A stretch of 64,000 nucleotides of DNA from Mycoplana rhizolycopersici (GTDB lineage: Bacteria; Pseudomonadota; Alphaproteobacteria; Rhizobiales; Rhizobiaceae), in NCBI RefSeq assembly GCF_013378445.1, contig NZ_JABXYK010000011.1:62001-126000 (forward strand), given 5' to 3'. The position numbers and the translations under genes were made by a program. The notes below the pieces were generated by a model, which did no database searches, was not told the DNA's origin, and saw nothing but the letters and a program-made list of their open reading frames with translations. Each line of letters starts with the position of its first letter. Position 1 is the stretch's first letter. Positions 8,975-18,053 of this stretch are shown here, in pieces.

Positions 8975-10554
8975 TTCGCGCCTCCGGGGGCATTGAAGTT
9001 GGCATCATAGGTGCTGCGCTCGTTGCCCGGCCGGTCCTCGGCTATCAGGCGGAAGCCCTCGCCCGCCTCGCTGCGGAAGTCCTTGGGCAGCGTCACGAAC
9101 ACCTTCATGGCGGTCACCTTGTCGGGCGGAACCGGAATGTTGAAGCTGCGGCCGTCAGCGCTGTCATGGCCGGCGATGCGCAGGGTGGCATTGGGCAGCC
9201 CCTCGATCGAAAGCGTGATGATGCGCGGCTCGGGGATCATGTTGAGAAGCTTGACCTCGTAGCCGTTGCGGATCGAGCCGTCCGATTCGATGACGTATTG
9301 GGGATTGCGGTCGTGGATCACGTTCAGCCCCAGCCGGTCACGTGAGACCAGCGCGAAGACGAGACCAAGACCGGCGGCGGTCCACACGAGCATGTAGAAG
9401 ATCGTCCGCATGCGGAAGATCACCCGCCAGTCGAAATGGCGCAGCTCGGGCGACAGGCTGCCATCGGCCGCACGCACGCGCGCCGGGTCGATCGGGCGCA
9501 TCCCGCCATCGGTCGCAAGCGCCATGTTCTCTGTGTAGTCCGACAGCGTCGCATAGGCGATCAGGCCACGCTCCTTGCCGAGCTTGTCCATCACGCCATC
9601 GCAGGCGTCGATGCAAAGGGCGCAGGTGATGCACTCGAGCTGCTGCCCGTCGCGGATATCGATGCCCATGGGACAGACCGCGACGCACGCATTGCAATCC
9701 ACGCAATCGCCGACACTTTCGCCCGCCGCGGCAGCCTTCTTCGCGTGCCGCGAGCGCGGCTCGCCGCGCCAGTCGTTATACGTCACGACGAGCGAGTTCT
9801 CGTCCACCATCGCGCCCTGGATGCGCGGCCAGGGGCACATGTAGGTGCAGACCTGCTCGCGCATCAGGCCGCCGAAGACATAGGTAGTGGCGGTCAGGAT
9901 TGCCACGGTAATGTAGGCGACGGGCGGCGCGTCGAAGGTGACGAAGCTCATCAGAAGCTTCGGCGCGTCGGCAAAGTAGAAGATCCACGCGCCGCCGGTA
10001 GCGATCGCGATCGCAAGCCAGATGGCATGTTTCGCAACGCGCTTGCGCAGCTTGTCGAAGCTCCACGGGCCGGCATCCAATTTCATTCGCGCATTCCGGT
10101 CGCCTTCGATCGCGCGCTCGACCACGAGGAACAGGTCCACCCAGACCGTCTGCGGACAGGCGTAGCCGCACCAGGCCCGCCCCACCGCAGAGGTCACGAG
10201 GAAGAGCCCGAATCCGGCCATGACGAGTAGCCCCGCCACGAAGAAGAACTCCTGCGGCCAGATCTCGATGAAGAAGAAGTAGAAGCGCCGTGCCGCAAGG
10301 TCCACCAGCACCGCCTGGTCCGGCGCATGGGCGCCGCGGTCCCAGCGGATCCAGGGCGTCAGATAGTAGATGCCGAGCGTGATCAGCATCACGATCCACT
10401 TGAACTGCCGAAACCGCCCCTCGGCGCGCTTCGGAAAGATCTTCCTGCGCTTCTCATAGAGCGGCTTGCGCAGCTTCGCCGAATTGACGGCTTCAGCGTC
10501 GAGCCGTTCGACCACTGCATCTTTCCGGGGTTCCAAGGCGTTGTATATGTTCAT
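8971..10554 (-). CDS. fixG: Cytochrome c oxidase accessory protein CcoG/FixG
   Basis: A membrane-bound iron-sulfur protein of about 527 residues, thought to act in copper handling during cbb3 oxidase assembly. Several membrane helices flank the Cys motifs CGYACPQ and CTYMCPW and two ferredoxin-type motifs (CVDCNACVAVCP and CITCALCIDACD). The C-terminus holds an Ig-like domain. The frame also allows a GTG at 10563. I prefer the ATG at 10554: an activator on the anaerobox at 10607-10620, centred near -41.5, would place the transcript start near 10572. Confidence 0.94.
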   Translation of the reverse strand: MNIYNALEPRKDAVVERLDAEAVNSAKLRKPLYEKRRKIFPKRAEGRFRQFKWIVMLITLGIYYLTPWIRWDRGAHAPDQAVLVDLAARRFYFFFIEIWPQEFFFVAGLLVMAGFGLFLVTSAVGRAWCGYACPQTVWVDLFLVVERAIEGDRNARMKLDAGPWSFDKLRKRVAKHAIWLAIAIATGGAWIFYFADAPKLLMSFVTFDAPPVAYITVAILTATTYVFGGLMREQVCTYMCPWPRIQGAMVDENSLVVTYNDWRGEPRSRHAKKAAAAGESVGDCVDCNACVAVCPMGIDIRDGQQLECITCALCIDACDGVMDKLGKERGLIAYATLSDYTENMALATDGGMRPIDPARVRAADGSLSPELRHFDWRVIFRMRTIFYMLVWTAAGLGLVFALVSRDRLGLNVIHDRNPQYVIESDGSIRNGYEVKLLNMIPEPRIITLSIEGLPNATLRIAGHDSADGRSFNIPVPPDKVTAMKVFVTLPKDFRSEAGEGFRLIAEDRPGNERSTYDANFNAPGGAK

Positions 10555-10606
10555 GACGGGCACCGTTTCAGTGACCCGTTTGTGCGCCCCGGCGGCCCCA
10601 TGCTCC

Positions 10607-10620
10607 TTGACTTAAGTCAA
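10607..10620. promoter_or_regulatory. Anaerobox (FNR/FixK-type site) of fixGHIS
   Basis: TTGACTTAAGTCAA is a perfect palindrome of the TTGAY-N4-RTCAA class bound by FnrN/FixK. Its centre is about 60 bases upstream of the fixG ATG at 10554, fitting class II activation. It lies between fixG and the divergent SRPBCC gene, which starts 112 bases away on the other side. Confidence 0.85.
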
Positions 10621-10731
10621 CATCGGCACTTGGAGACGCCATCGGAGGATGCGACAAATGCGCCGGCCGCAATCGTGGCACGGCGTTGACCGAGCCGCTG
10701 TCGGTCCATTCCAGCGCAGGAGGAGACAGGA

Positions 10732-11145
10732 ATGACGACTTATCCCGCCCGGTTCATCCACCGGTCGATCGCCCGCGACTGGCGCGCGGTTTATTCCTTT
10801 GCCGCGCAGCCGGAAAACATCCGGCAATGGGCATCCGGACTCGCCGCCGGACTGACGCCGGACGGGGAAGACTGGATCGGCGACGGTGGCCCGATCGGCA
10901 AGCTTCGCGTGCGCTTTGCGCCCGCCAACGAGTTCGGAGTCATCGACCATACGGTGACGCTGCCGGACGGCACCCGTATCTACAATGCGCTGCGGATCAT
11001 ACCGAATGCGGATGGGGCCGAGGTCATGTTCACCCTTTACCGCCTGCCCGGCGTAAGCGATGAAGCGTTCGAAGCCGATGCCGCCCATATCGCCCGCGAC
11101 CTGGAGGCATTGAAGGTCATTCTGGAAACGACGGAGATGTTTTGA
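10732..11145 (+). CDS. SRPBCC-family (START-like) protein
   Basis: A 137-residue protein with the helix-grip SRPBCC look. The N-terminal FIHRSIARDWRAVYSFAAQPENIRQWASG matches the typical start of AHSA1/polyketide-cyclase-like domains, and the C-terminal helix is HIARDLEALKVILE. A strong AGGAGGAGA ribosome site precedes the ATG. It overlaps the downstream VOC gene by 4 bases, so the two form a unit. The ligand is unknown. It is divergent from fixG, but there is no direct evidence that it joins the microaerobic programme. Confidence 0.8.
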   Translation: MTTYPARFIHRSIARDWRAVYSFAAQPENIRQWASGLAAGLTPDGEDWIGDGGPIGKLRVRFAPANEFGVIDHTVTLPDGTRIYNALRIIPNADGAEVMFTLYRLPGVSDEAFEADAAHIARDLEALKVILETTEMF

Positions 11146-11501
11146 TGGGTACGGCCGGCAAGGATCGCAAGATCGACTATATCGAGTTCAACGTGGCCGA
11201 TATCGCCCGGTCGAAGGCATTCTACGGTTCCGCCTTCGGCTGGACCTTCACCGACTACGGGCCGGAATACTGCGAATTCCAGGACGGCCGCCTGTCCGGC
11301 GGTTTCACCACGCTCGCGCCGGTGAATGCCGCCGGCGGACCGCTGGTGATCCTGTTCGCCGACGACCTGGAGGACGCGCTCACTCGTGTGGAGACGGCGG
11401 GCGGCAGGATCGCCAGGCCCATCTTCCCGTTTCCCGGCGGCAGGCGCTTCCACTTTGCCGATCCGGATGGATACGAGCTTGCGGTCTGGTCCGACCGCTA
11501 G
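11142..11501 (+). CDS. VOC-family (glyoxalase/bleomycin-resistance-like) protein
   Basis: A 119-residue single-module vicinal-oxygen-chelate protein. The start DYIEFNVADIARSKAFYGSAFGW and the end FHFADPDGYELAVWS are the classical VOC strands with their metal-site region. Substrate is not predictable. It overlaps the SRPBCC gene by ATGA. The gene converges on fixP, with a shared hairpin at 11517-11542. Confidence 0.88.
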   Translation: MMGTAGKDRKIDYIEFNVADIARSKAFYGSAFGWTFTDYGPEYCEFQDGRLSGGFTTLAPVNAAGGPLVILFADDLEDALTRVETAGGRIARPIFPFPGGRRFHFADPDGYELAVWSDR

Positions 11502-11516
11502 CTGGCGGACGAATGA

Positions 11517-11542
11517 CGGCCGGGGCATTGCCTCCCCGGCCG
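11517..11542. terminator. Bidirectional terminator hairpin between VOC gene and fixP
   Basis: A perfect 9-bp stem (CGGCCGGGG / CCCCGGCCG) with an 8-base loop lies between the convergent ends of the VOC gene and fixNOQP. Neither side has a strong T run, so efficiency is uncertain. Confidence 0.6.
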
Positions 11543-11570
11543 GTCCCGAAAGCTCCGATTTTGCGAACGT

Positions 11571-12449
11571 CTACTCGCCGCCGCCCAGCGAGTGGACGAA
11601 GACGGCCAATTGCTTGACGGTCGGCTCGCCGAGGCGGGGCAGCCAGGCGGGCATAACGCCATGCTTCGGCGACCGGATCTGGGTGGCGATGGCCACCTCG
11701 GCCTCTCCCTTCAGCCAGATGGCGTCGGCAAGGTTCGGCGCGCCAAGCTCGCGATTGCCCTTCGCATCTTCGCCGTGGCAGGAGGCGCAATTGTCCGCAA
11801 AGAGCTGCTTGCCGGGCTCGACCATGCCCTGGTCGGCAGGCGTGCCGGTGAGGCTGACCACATAGGCGGCCACCTGCCTGATCTCGTCGGGCTGCAGCAT
11901 GTCGCCGAAGGCAGGCATTTCGGAGACGTGCGTGTCCGGATCGCTTTCAAAGCGAATGCCGTGTGCGATCGTCTTGTAGATCTCGTCGATGCTGCCCCCC
12001 CAGATCCAGTCGTCGTCGTTCAGGTTCGGAAAGCCCTGCGAGCCGGCCGCACCGGAGCCGTGGCACTGGGCGCAGTTGACCTTGAAGGCCGACGCACCGC
12101 CGGCGATGGCGAACTGCGCCAGCTCCGGATCGGCGACGATCTCGGTCAGCGGCGCTGCGGCGATCCGCTCGACATAGACGTTCTGCGCGGTGCGGGCGGC
12201 CTCGAGGTCCCTGGCGACGTTCACCCGGCTCGAATAGCCGAGCACTCCCTGCGTGGCCCCCGTCAACAACGGCCATGCCGGATACGCGATCGTATAGCCG
12301 ATCGCCCAGACGATGGTCGCGTAGAAGGTCCAGACCCACCAGCGCGGCATCGGATTGTTCAGCTCACGGATCCCGTCCCACTCGTGGCCGGTGGTCTCGA
12401 CGCCCGAGATCTCGTCGACGTGCTTTTCGGCACTTGGTCTATCGAGCAT
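11571..12449 (-). CDS. fixP: cbb3-type cytochrome c oxidase subunit III, diheme (CcoP/FixP)
   Basis: A 292-residue membrane-anchored diheme cytochrome c of the high-affinity cbb3 oxidase. The N-terminal IRELNNPMPRWWVWTFYAT and its membrane helix are typical of CcoP. Two heme sites, CAQCH and CASCH, follow in tandem cytochrome c domains, each with a later axial Met (SEMPAFG and GVMPAW). It is last in fixNOQP. Confidence 0.97.
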   Translation of the reverse strand: MLDRPSAEKHVDEISGVETTGHEWDGIRELNNPMPRWWVWTFYATIVWAIGYTIAYPAWPLLTGATQGVLGYSSRVNVARDLEAARTAQNVYVERIAAAPLTEIVADPELAQFAIAGGASAFKVNCAQCHGSGAAGSQGFPNLNDDDWIWGGSIDEIYKTIAHGIRFESDPDTHVSEMPAFGDMLQPDEIRQVAAYVVSLTGTPADQGMVEPGKQLFADNCASCHGEDAKGNRELGAPNLADAIWLKGEAEVAIATQIRSPKHGVMPAWLPRLGEPTVKQLAVFVHSLGGGE

Positions 12450-12453
12450 GATA

Positions 12454-12606
12454 TCAGTCCTCCTTGAGAGGGATTTCGGCGGCGTTTTCGGCGGCTTTGC
12501 GCGCGCCGGGCCGGAAGGTGAAGAGAACGACGCCGACGAAAAAGATCGTCATGGCGAGCAGCCCCCAGCTGTCGGCGAAGTGGCGCATGGCGGTATAGGT
12601 TTCCAT
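12454..12606 (-). CDS. fixQ: cbb3-type cytochrome c oxidase subunit CcoQ/FixQ
   Basis: A 50-residue single-helix subunit that stabilises the oxidase. Translation of the minus strand gives METYTAMRHFADSWGLLAMT, then IFFVGVVLFTFRPGARK and a charged tail. The conserved FRPGA/K after the helix identifies FixQ. It sits between fixO (12 bases) and fixP (4 bases), its canonical place. GAGGGCG precedes the ATG. Confidence 0.93.
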   Translation of the reverse strand: METYTAMRHFADSWGLLAMTIFFVGVVLFTFRPGARKAAENAAEIPLKED

Positions 12607-12618
12607 CTCGCGCCCTCC

Positions 12619-13350
12619 TCAGCGATAGCCGCTGGCGTTATCGTAGGTGGAGAAGTCTACCAGCGTGCCGAGCATCTGCAGATAGGCGACAAGAGCATCC
12701 ATCTCCGTCAGCTTCTGCGGATCACCGTCGAAATCGCCGACCTTCGCCTTCGGATAGCGCTCAAGGAGACCGGCGGTGTCGCCGTTCGGATCCGCCTGCG
12801 CCTTGAGGTCGGCGACAGCGTTTTCCAGCATCGCATCGTCATAGGGCACGCCCACGGCCCGGTTCGCCTTGAGGTTCATGGTGACGTCGGTCACCTTCAA
12901 GGGCGTCTCCTTCAGGAAGGCATAGCTGGGCATGATCGATTCCGGCACGACCGAGCGCGGCTCGATCAGGTGCTGCACGTGCCATTCGTTCGAATAGCGG
13001 TCGCCGACGCGGGCGAGGTCCGGCCCCGTGCGCTTCGAGCCCCACTGGAACGGATGGTCGTACATGCTCTCGGCGGCGAGGCTGTAGTGGCCGTAGCGCT
13101 CGACCTCGTCGCGGAACGGACGGATCATCTGGCTGTGACAGACGTAGCAGCCTTCCCGGACGTAGATGTCGCGTCCTGCAAGTTCCAGCGGCGAGTAGGG
13201 ACGCATGCCTTCCACCTTCTCGATCGTGTTCTCGAGGTAGAAGAGCGGTGCGATCTCCACGATGCCGCCGACGGTAACGACGAGCAGCGAGCCGACCAGA
13301 AGCAGGGTCGCGTTGCGTTCGATGAGTGCGTGTTTGTCGAGGATCGACAT
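12619..13350 (-). CDS. fixO: cbb3-type cytochrome c oxidase subunit II, monoheme (CcoO/FixO)
   Basis: A 243-residue membrane-anchored cytochrome c subunit. One N-terminal helix ([21 protein letters not shown]) precedes the heme motif CYVCHSQM and the family segments [14 protein letters not shown] and [14 protein letters not shown]. It passes electrons from FixP to FixN. It starts 10 bases after fixN. Confidence 0.97.
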   Translation of the reverse strand: MSILDKHALIERNATLLLVGSLLVVTVGGIVEIAPLFYLENTIEKVEGMRPYSPLELAGRDIYVREGCYVCHSQMIRPFRDEVERYGHYSLAAESMYDHPFQWGSKRTGPDLARVGDRYSNEWHVQHLIEPRSVVPESIMPSYAFLKETPLKVTDVTMNLKANRAVGVPYDDAMLENAVADLKAQADPNGDTAGLLERYPKAKVGDFDGDPQKLTEMDALVAYLQMLGTLVDFSTYDNASGYR

Positions 13351-13360
13351 GTTCGTGCTC

Positions 13361-14992
13361 CTATTCGGCGGGCTGCAGTGCGGGTGCTACGCCGGGGATC
13401 GGCGCCTCGTCGCGCTGGTAGCCGAGGATGGTCATGGTGACGTTGAAGGCCATGATCAACGCGCCGGCGAGGAACAGGCCGCCGCCGATGGCACGCAGGA
13501 CGTAGTAGGGGATCATCGCTGCCACGGTTTCCGCGAACGAGTAGACGAGGAAGCCCTGGCCGTCGTACTCGCGCCACATCAGGCCCTGCTGGATGCCGGC
13601 GACCCACATCACCGCGGCGTAGACGACGATGCCGAGGGTGGCGAGCCAGAAGTGCCAGTTGACCATGCGGATCGAATAGAGCCGCTCGCGGTTCCAAAGC
13701 TTCGGCACGAGGAAGTAGATTGCGCCGAAGGTGATCAGGCCGTTCCAGCCGAGCGCGCCGGAATGCACGTGGCCGATGGTCCAGTCGGTGTAGTGGCTGA
13801 GCGAGTTGACCGCACGGATCGACATCATCGGCCCCTCGAAGGTCGCCATTCCGTAGAAGGCGATGGCCATGACCATCATGCGCACGATCGGATCGGTGCG
13901 GATCTTGTCCCAGGCGCCGGAAAGCGTCATCAGGCCGTTGATCATCCCGCCCCAGGAGGGCATCCACAGCATGATCGAGAACACCATGCCGAGCGTCTGC
14001 GCCCAGTCGGGCAGCGCGGTATAGTGCAGATGGTGCGGACCAGCCCAGATATAGAGGAAGATCAGCGCCCAGAAGTGGATGATCGAAAGACGGTAGGAAT
14101 AGACCGGACGGTTCACCTGCTTGGGCACGAAGTAGTACATCATGCCCAGGAAGCCGGCGGTGAGGAAGAAGCCCACGGCGTTGTGGCCGTACCACCACTG
14201 GGTCAGCGCATCCTGCACGCCCGAGAAGGCCGAATAGCTCTTTACGCCGAGGAAGGAGACCGGCACCGCCAGGTTGTTGACGATGTGCAGCATCGCGACC
14301 GTGACGATGAACGACAGGAAGAACCAGTTTGCCACGTAGATGTGCGGCTCCTTGCGCTTCAGGATCGTCCCGAGGAAGGCGATCAGATAGGCGACCCAGA
14401 CGACGGTGAGCCAGAGATCCACATACCATTCGGGTTCAGCATATTCGCGCCCCTGGGTGATGCCCAGCAGATAGCCGGTCGCGGCCATGACGATGAACAG
14501 CTGGTAGCCCCAGAACACGAACCAGCCGAGATTGCCGCCGAACAGGCGCGCGCGCGAGGTGCGCTGGACGACGTAGAACGACGTCGCGATCAGGGCGTTT
14601 CCGCCGAAGGCGAAGATCACTGCGGACGTATGCAGCGGACGCATGCGGCCGAAGTTGAGCCAGGGTTCGATGTTGAGATCGGGAAACGCCAATTGCAGCG
14701 CCACGACCACGCCGACGAGAAAGCCGACGACGCCCCAGAAGACCGTGGCGATGACACCGTACTTGATGACGTCGTCGAAGTACGGGTTCGCGTCCGCCTT
14801 GTTGCCGCTGTCGCCGGGAACGGGATAAGGCGCAAATGACACGCGGCGCAGCATTACCACCGTGCCGCCCAGCAGCACGAAGAACAGCACCCACATATGG
14901 GCCTGGAATAAATTGTCATGTGCAAAAGCCGCGCCGAGAAGCGCGAAGAACGCCCCCACGGCAAGCAGCGCGGTTTCAAATCCATATTTCAT
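13361..14992 (-). CDS. fixN: cbb3-type cytochrome c oxidase catalytic subunit I (CcoN/FixN)
   Basis: The 543-residue catalytic heme-copper subunit, with about 12 membrane helices and the conserved histidines in [18 protein letters not shown] and [15 protein letters not shown]. It reduces O2 at very low concentrations. I chose the ATG at 14992 ([15 protein letters not shown]) because rhizobial FixN starts this way. An ATG at 15001 and a TTG at 15007 are also in frame. An anaerobox lies about 118-131 bases upstream. Confidence 0.96.
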   Translation of the reverse strand: MKYGFETALLAVGAFFALLGAAFAHDNLFQAHMWVLFFVLLGGTVVMLRRVSFAPYPVPGDSGNKADANPYFDDVIKYGVIATVFWGVVGFLVGVVVALQLAFPDLNIEPWLNFGRMRPLHTSAVIFAFGGNALIATSFYVVQRTSRARLFGGNLGWFVFWGYQLFIVMAATGYLLGITQGREYAEPEWYVDLWLTVVWVAYLIAFLGTILKRKEPHIYVANWFFLSFIVTVAMLHIVNNLAVPVSFLGVKSYSAFSGVQDALTQWWYGHNAVGFFLTAGFLGMMYYFVPKQVNRPVYSYRLSIIHFWALIFLYIWAGPHHLHYTALPDWAQTLGMVFSIMLWMPSWGGMINGLMTLSGAWDKIRTDPIVRMMVMAIAFYGMATFEGPMMSIRAVNSLSHYTDWTIGHVHSGALGWNGLITFGAIYFLVPKLWNRERLYSIRMVNWHFWLATLGIVVYAAVMWVAGIQQGLMWREYDGQGFLVYSFAETVAAMIPYYVLRAIGGGLFLAGALIMAFNVTMTILGYQRDEAPIPGVAPALQPAE

Positions 14993-15109
14993 CGTTGGCA
15001 TCCCCAACTCAACGTGCCCAACTCAGCGAGTGTTGCGTGCCGGAGGGGATTCGCTCGAAACCCATCGCGGCAGTCAGCGCAGTGCTCGCAGAAGCGTGAA
15101 GGCTCAGCC

Positions 15110-15123
15110 TTGATGCAGATCAA
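15110..15123. promoter_or_regulatory. Anaerobox shared by fixNOQP and the hemerythrin gene
   Basis: TTGATGCAGATCAA is a perfect match to the FNR/FixK consensus TTGAT-N4-ATCAA. For the hemerythrin gene a class II start would fall near 15158, leaving a 32-base leader. For fixN it would fall near 15075. One site could serve both divergent genes. Confidence 0.88.
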
Positions 15124-15189
15124 CGCGAGGTTTTGACCGCGCAGACATCAATGTCGGCAGATTGAGGTCTCAGGACGAGGAACGTGCCA

Positions 15190-15681
15190 ATGACGCTGGC
15201 AAACCAGGAACACGACAGGGTCGAGCACCTGCTCTCCGCCATGCCCCGCGACACCGTGTCGCTCGACTGGCTGGCGGGCGCCCATCGCGAACAACTGCTG
15301 CTGTGCGACGCGCTGGAGGAAATCGCCGACAGCCTGCCGGCAGCCGTGAACCGGCAAAAGTGCATTTATGCGGCAAAGGTCTTGGGACCGCTGATCCACG
15401 GCCTGCATCGCTACGAGGAACAGGTGCTGTTTCCTCACCTCGCCGCTGAGGCTGCGAGCGACGGCGACCTGGGCCGGACGCTGAACCGGCTGAAGTTCGA
15501 GCACTGCGAAGACGAATGTTTTGCAGAGGAGTTGGTCGATACCCTTCTCAAGCTTGGCAGCGGCACGCCGGACGTGAATGCCGAGGCGGCCGGCTACATG
15601 CTGCGCGGCTTCTTCGAGACGATCCGCCGCCACATCGCGTTCGAGCGCGAGCACCTCCTGCGCGGCATCAACGCCGCCTGA
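15190..15681 (+). CDS. Hemerythrin-domain protein
   Basis: A protein of about 163 residues with the HHE cation-binding pattern: an early NQEHDRVE, then HREQLLLCDALEE, LHRYEEQVLFPHL, KFEHCEDECFAEE and IRRHIAFEREHLL. His and Glu are spaced for a di-iron site in a four-helix bundle. Likely roles are oxygen or NO binding, or iron sensing. A GTG at 15184 is in frame, but GAGG is better spaced for the ATG at 15190. It shares the anaerobox region with fixN, which suggests microaerobic expression. Confidence 0.87.
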   Translation: MTLANQEHDRVEHLLSAMPRDTVSLDWLAGAHREQLLLCDALEEIADSLPAAVNRQKCIYAAKVLGPLIHGLHRYEEQVLFPHLAAEAASDGDLGRTLNRLKFEHCEDECFAEELVDTLLKLGSGTPDVNAEAAGYMLRGFFETIRRHIAFEREHLLRGINAA

Positions 15682-15730
15682 TACGGTCATTCCGAAGCAG
15701 AGTTCCCGGAGCCGCTGCGCAAGCTCCCCG

Positions 15731-16675
15731 TCAGGCCTTCTTGGCCTTCAGCGTATGCTTGATGTCCCAGCGGTCGTGATACCAGAGCCATTGGCTCGGA
15801 TATTCACGAACCCATTGCTCGACCTTGTCGTTCAGCTTCTGTGCCGTGGCATCGACATCGATCGAACCGTCCGCCTTGCGCGGGATCTCCATTGCCGGTT
15901 CCAGTTCCAGCCGGAAGCGGTTGTTCGGCAGCCGGATGCAGCGGGCCGGATAGACCTCGCAGTCGAACTGGCGCACCAGCTTGGCCAGCAACGGATTTGT
16001 ATGGACGGGCTGATCGAAGAAGCTTGTGGGCAATCCCTTCCGGTACTTCTGGTCGACCAGAACGCCGACGGGCTGGCCGCTGTCGAGCTTGCGGGCCAGC
16101 GTGAACGACGAGCCTGCATGCGACGGCACGAGGTTGCCCATGCGCGCGCGGCGGAACTCGAAGACCTTCTCGGCGATGTAGGGATTGTTGGGCGGCCGGA
16201 ACAGCACCGTCACCTCGATGCCGAAAGCAGCGCCTGCGACCGGCAACATCTCGAAATTGCCGGTGTGGCCGGTAAAGACGATGAAGGGCCGGCGGTTCTC
16301 GTAGAGGTCGATGAAGATCGGGATGCCCTCCACCTCGACCCTACCGACCTTGTCGCTGAACGGATCGAAATCGAACAGTCGATCCAGGAAGACGTATTCG
16401 GCGGCCATCCGGCCCATGTTGCCCCAGCTCTCCATGGCAATGGCGGAAAGCTCGGCATCAGACTTTTCGGGAAAGGCGTTGCGCAGGTTCGTCATCATCA
16501 GCGCGTGCCTGCCCGTCTTCGGCCCGATAAAGCGGGCGACGCGGTCGGCGAAGTTCATCGCCCCGTCCGCCGGAAACAGCTTCAGGACGTTCAGAAGGCC
16601 GAACACGAGCTGCGCGATCAGCCACTGTTCGAAATTGCGCAGCGCCAGAACGACGCGAGTGATGAAACGACGCAC
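15731..16675 (-). CDS. lpxXL: Very-long-chain lipid A acyltransferase LpxXL
   Basis: About 314 residues, LpxL/HtrB superfamily inner-membrane acyltransferase. In rhizobia LpxXL moves the 27-hydroxyoctacosanoyl group from AcpXL to lipid A. Visible motifs are GHTGNFEMLP (the H-x4-E catalytic pair), FRPPNNPYIAEKV, GVLVDQKYRKGLPTSFF and QWLWYHDRW. The frame extends upstream into adh2XL, but a GTG at 16675, five bases after that gene's stop, gives the expected length. It is last in the acpXL cluster. Confidence 0.9.
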   Translation of the reverse strand: MRRFITRVVLALRNFEQWLIAQLVFGLLNVLKLFPADGAMNFADRVARFIGPKTGRHALMMTNLRNAFPEKSDAELSAIAMESWGNMGRMAAEYVFLDRLFDFDPFSDKVGRVEVEGIPIFIDLYENRRPFIVFTGHTGNFEMLPVAGAAFGIEVTVLFRPPNNPYIAEKVFEFRRARMGNLVPSHAGSSFTLARKLDSGQPVGVLVDQKYRKGLPTSFFDQPVHTNPLLAKLVRQFDCEVYPARCIRLPNNRFRLELEPAMEIPRKADGSIDVDATAQKLNDKVEQWVREYPSQWLWYHDRWDIKHTLKAKKA

Positions 16676-16680
16676 GATCG

Positions 16681-17709
16681 TCAGTCCAGCCGCAGGACGA
16701 TCTTGCCGAAGATCTGGCGCGATTCCATCCGCTCCAGCGCGGTCGCGATCCCGTCGAAAGTGACCTCGGTGTCGATCACCGGGTGAACGACGCCGCGCGC
16801 CATCTTCTGCATGGCGTTTGCCATGTTCTCCATGCGGCAGCCGAACGAACCGAGCAGCTTCAATTGCTGCTGGAACAGCATCATCAGGTTCATCTCGGTC
16901 GAAACGCCCGAGGTCGAGCCACATGTGACGAGGCGACCGCCGCGCTTCAGGCACAGCATCGAGCCGGCCCAGGTGTCCTTGCCGACATGCTCGAACACCA
17001 CGTCCACGCCCTTCTTCTTCGTCAGCTTGCGCACGACGCCCTCGAAGCGGTCCTCGCGGTAGTTGATGACGTGGTCGGCACCGAGCGCCTTGGCCTTCTC
17101 GATCTTGTCGTTGGAGCCGACCGTGGTGATGACGGTGCAGCCGATCTTCTTGGCCAGCTGGATTGCAGCCGTGCCGATGCCCGATCCGCCGGCATGGACG
17201 AGGATCGTCTCGCCGGGCTCAAGCTTGGCATTGTCGAACAGCATGTGCTCGACGGTGCCGAAGGTGACGGGCGCAAGCGCGGCTGCGACCGCGTCGATGC
17301 CGGGAGGTGCCGGAACGAGCTGGCGGGCGGGAATGTTGATCTTTTCCTGCGCGAAACCGTCGAGATGGAACCCATGCACGCCGCCGACATGCTCGCACAG
17401 GTTATCGCGCCCCTCGCGGCAGGGCTTGCACAGGCCGCAGACGCGCGCGCCGTAGACCGATACGAGCTGCCCCGGCAGCACGTTTGCAACGCCCGGGCCG
17501 ATCTGGTCGACGACACCGGCGGCTTCCGCGCCGATCACCAGCGGCATCTTGCGCTTGGCAAACGCCATGCCGCGCCAGCCCCAGACGTCAATATGGTTCA
17601 GCGCCACCGCCTTGACCCGCAGCGTCACCTCGCCGGGTGCCGGCGCCGGAGGCTCGGGAATGTCGGTCAGTTCGAGCTTGCGATCATCGAGAAGCTGCAG
17701 TGCGCGCAT
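16681..17709 (-). CDS. adh2XL: Zinc-binding alcohol dehydrogenase-like protein of the acpXL cluster
   Basis: A 342-residue MDR-family oxidoreductase. GAEAAGVV and the structural-zinc motif CGLCKPCREGRDNLC are in the N-terminal half. The cofactor motif HAGGSGIGTAAIQLAK is near residue 170. In rhizobia the orthologue sits between fabF1XL and lpxXL and is thought to take part in very-long-chain fatty acid synthesis, with an undefined step. The order here is the same. A 344-base gap with two palindromic repeats separates it from fabF1XL. Confidence 0.88.
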   Translation of the reverse strand: MRALQLLDDRKLELTDIPEPPAPAPGEVTLRVKAVALNHIDVWGWRGMAFAKRKMPLVIGAEAAGVVDQIGPGVANVLPGQLVSVYGARVCGLCKPCREGRDNLCEHVGGVHGFHLDGFAQEKINIPARQLVPAPPGIDAVAAALAPVTFGTVEHMLFDNAKLEPGETILVHAGGSGIGTAAIQLAKKIGCTVITTVGSNDKIEKAKALGADHVINYREDRFEGVVRKLTKKKGVDVVFEHVGKDTWAGSMLCLKRGGRLVTCGSTSGVSTEMNLMMLFQQQLKLLGSFGCRMENMANAMQKMARGVVHPVIDTEVTFDGIATALERMESRQIFGKIVLRLD

Positions 17710-17882
17710 TTTTCGGTCCTTTGCCGCGCTGGCGGCATGATGTTTATGGGCGGCGTCGGCTGGCGCCTAAGGCGCGCCACGTTTCGGATCGTTCCTCTAG
17801 CGCATGCCCCGGAAAATCGAAACATCTTTCGCAAGAGGGTCGCAGGCGGCATACGCCTGTCACGGGCCGGTGGTCGATCGTC

Positions 17883-17905
17883 ATGCTCGGGCTTGTCCCG
17901 AGCAT
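17883..17905 (+). repeat. Dispersed intergenic palindrome (copy 2, CTTGT loop)
   Basis: ATGCTCGGG / CCCGAGCAT with loop CTTGT, preceded by GTC. It pairs with an opposite-orientation copy whose start is 87 bases further on. Confidence 0.75.
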
Positions 17906-17969
17906 CTGGCCACGTCGCCCGTGGCGCAGGGTAAGCCATTTTCGTCAAAGAGTTGACCAGCGACACCGG

Positions 17970-17992
17970 ATCCTCGGCACAAGGCCGAGGAT
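17970..17992 (-). repeat. Dispersed intergenic palindrome (copy 3, ACAAG loop)
   Basis: ATCCTCGGC / GCCGAGGAT with loop ACAAG, followed by GACGGC. It is the inverted partner of the copy at 17883. The rest of the 17710-18053 gap between adh2XL and fabF1XL shows no gene. Confidence 0.75.
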
Positions 17993-18053
17993 GACGGCAG
18001 CGATGCATATTATCGGCTGAGGCAGACTTTATCGCCCCTTCACTACAGTTCCG

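Noticed and set aside
13262-14839. 525-residue plus-strand frame opposite fixN
   Set aside because: Shadow frame with Asp/Arg/His-rich composition; fixN explains the region.
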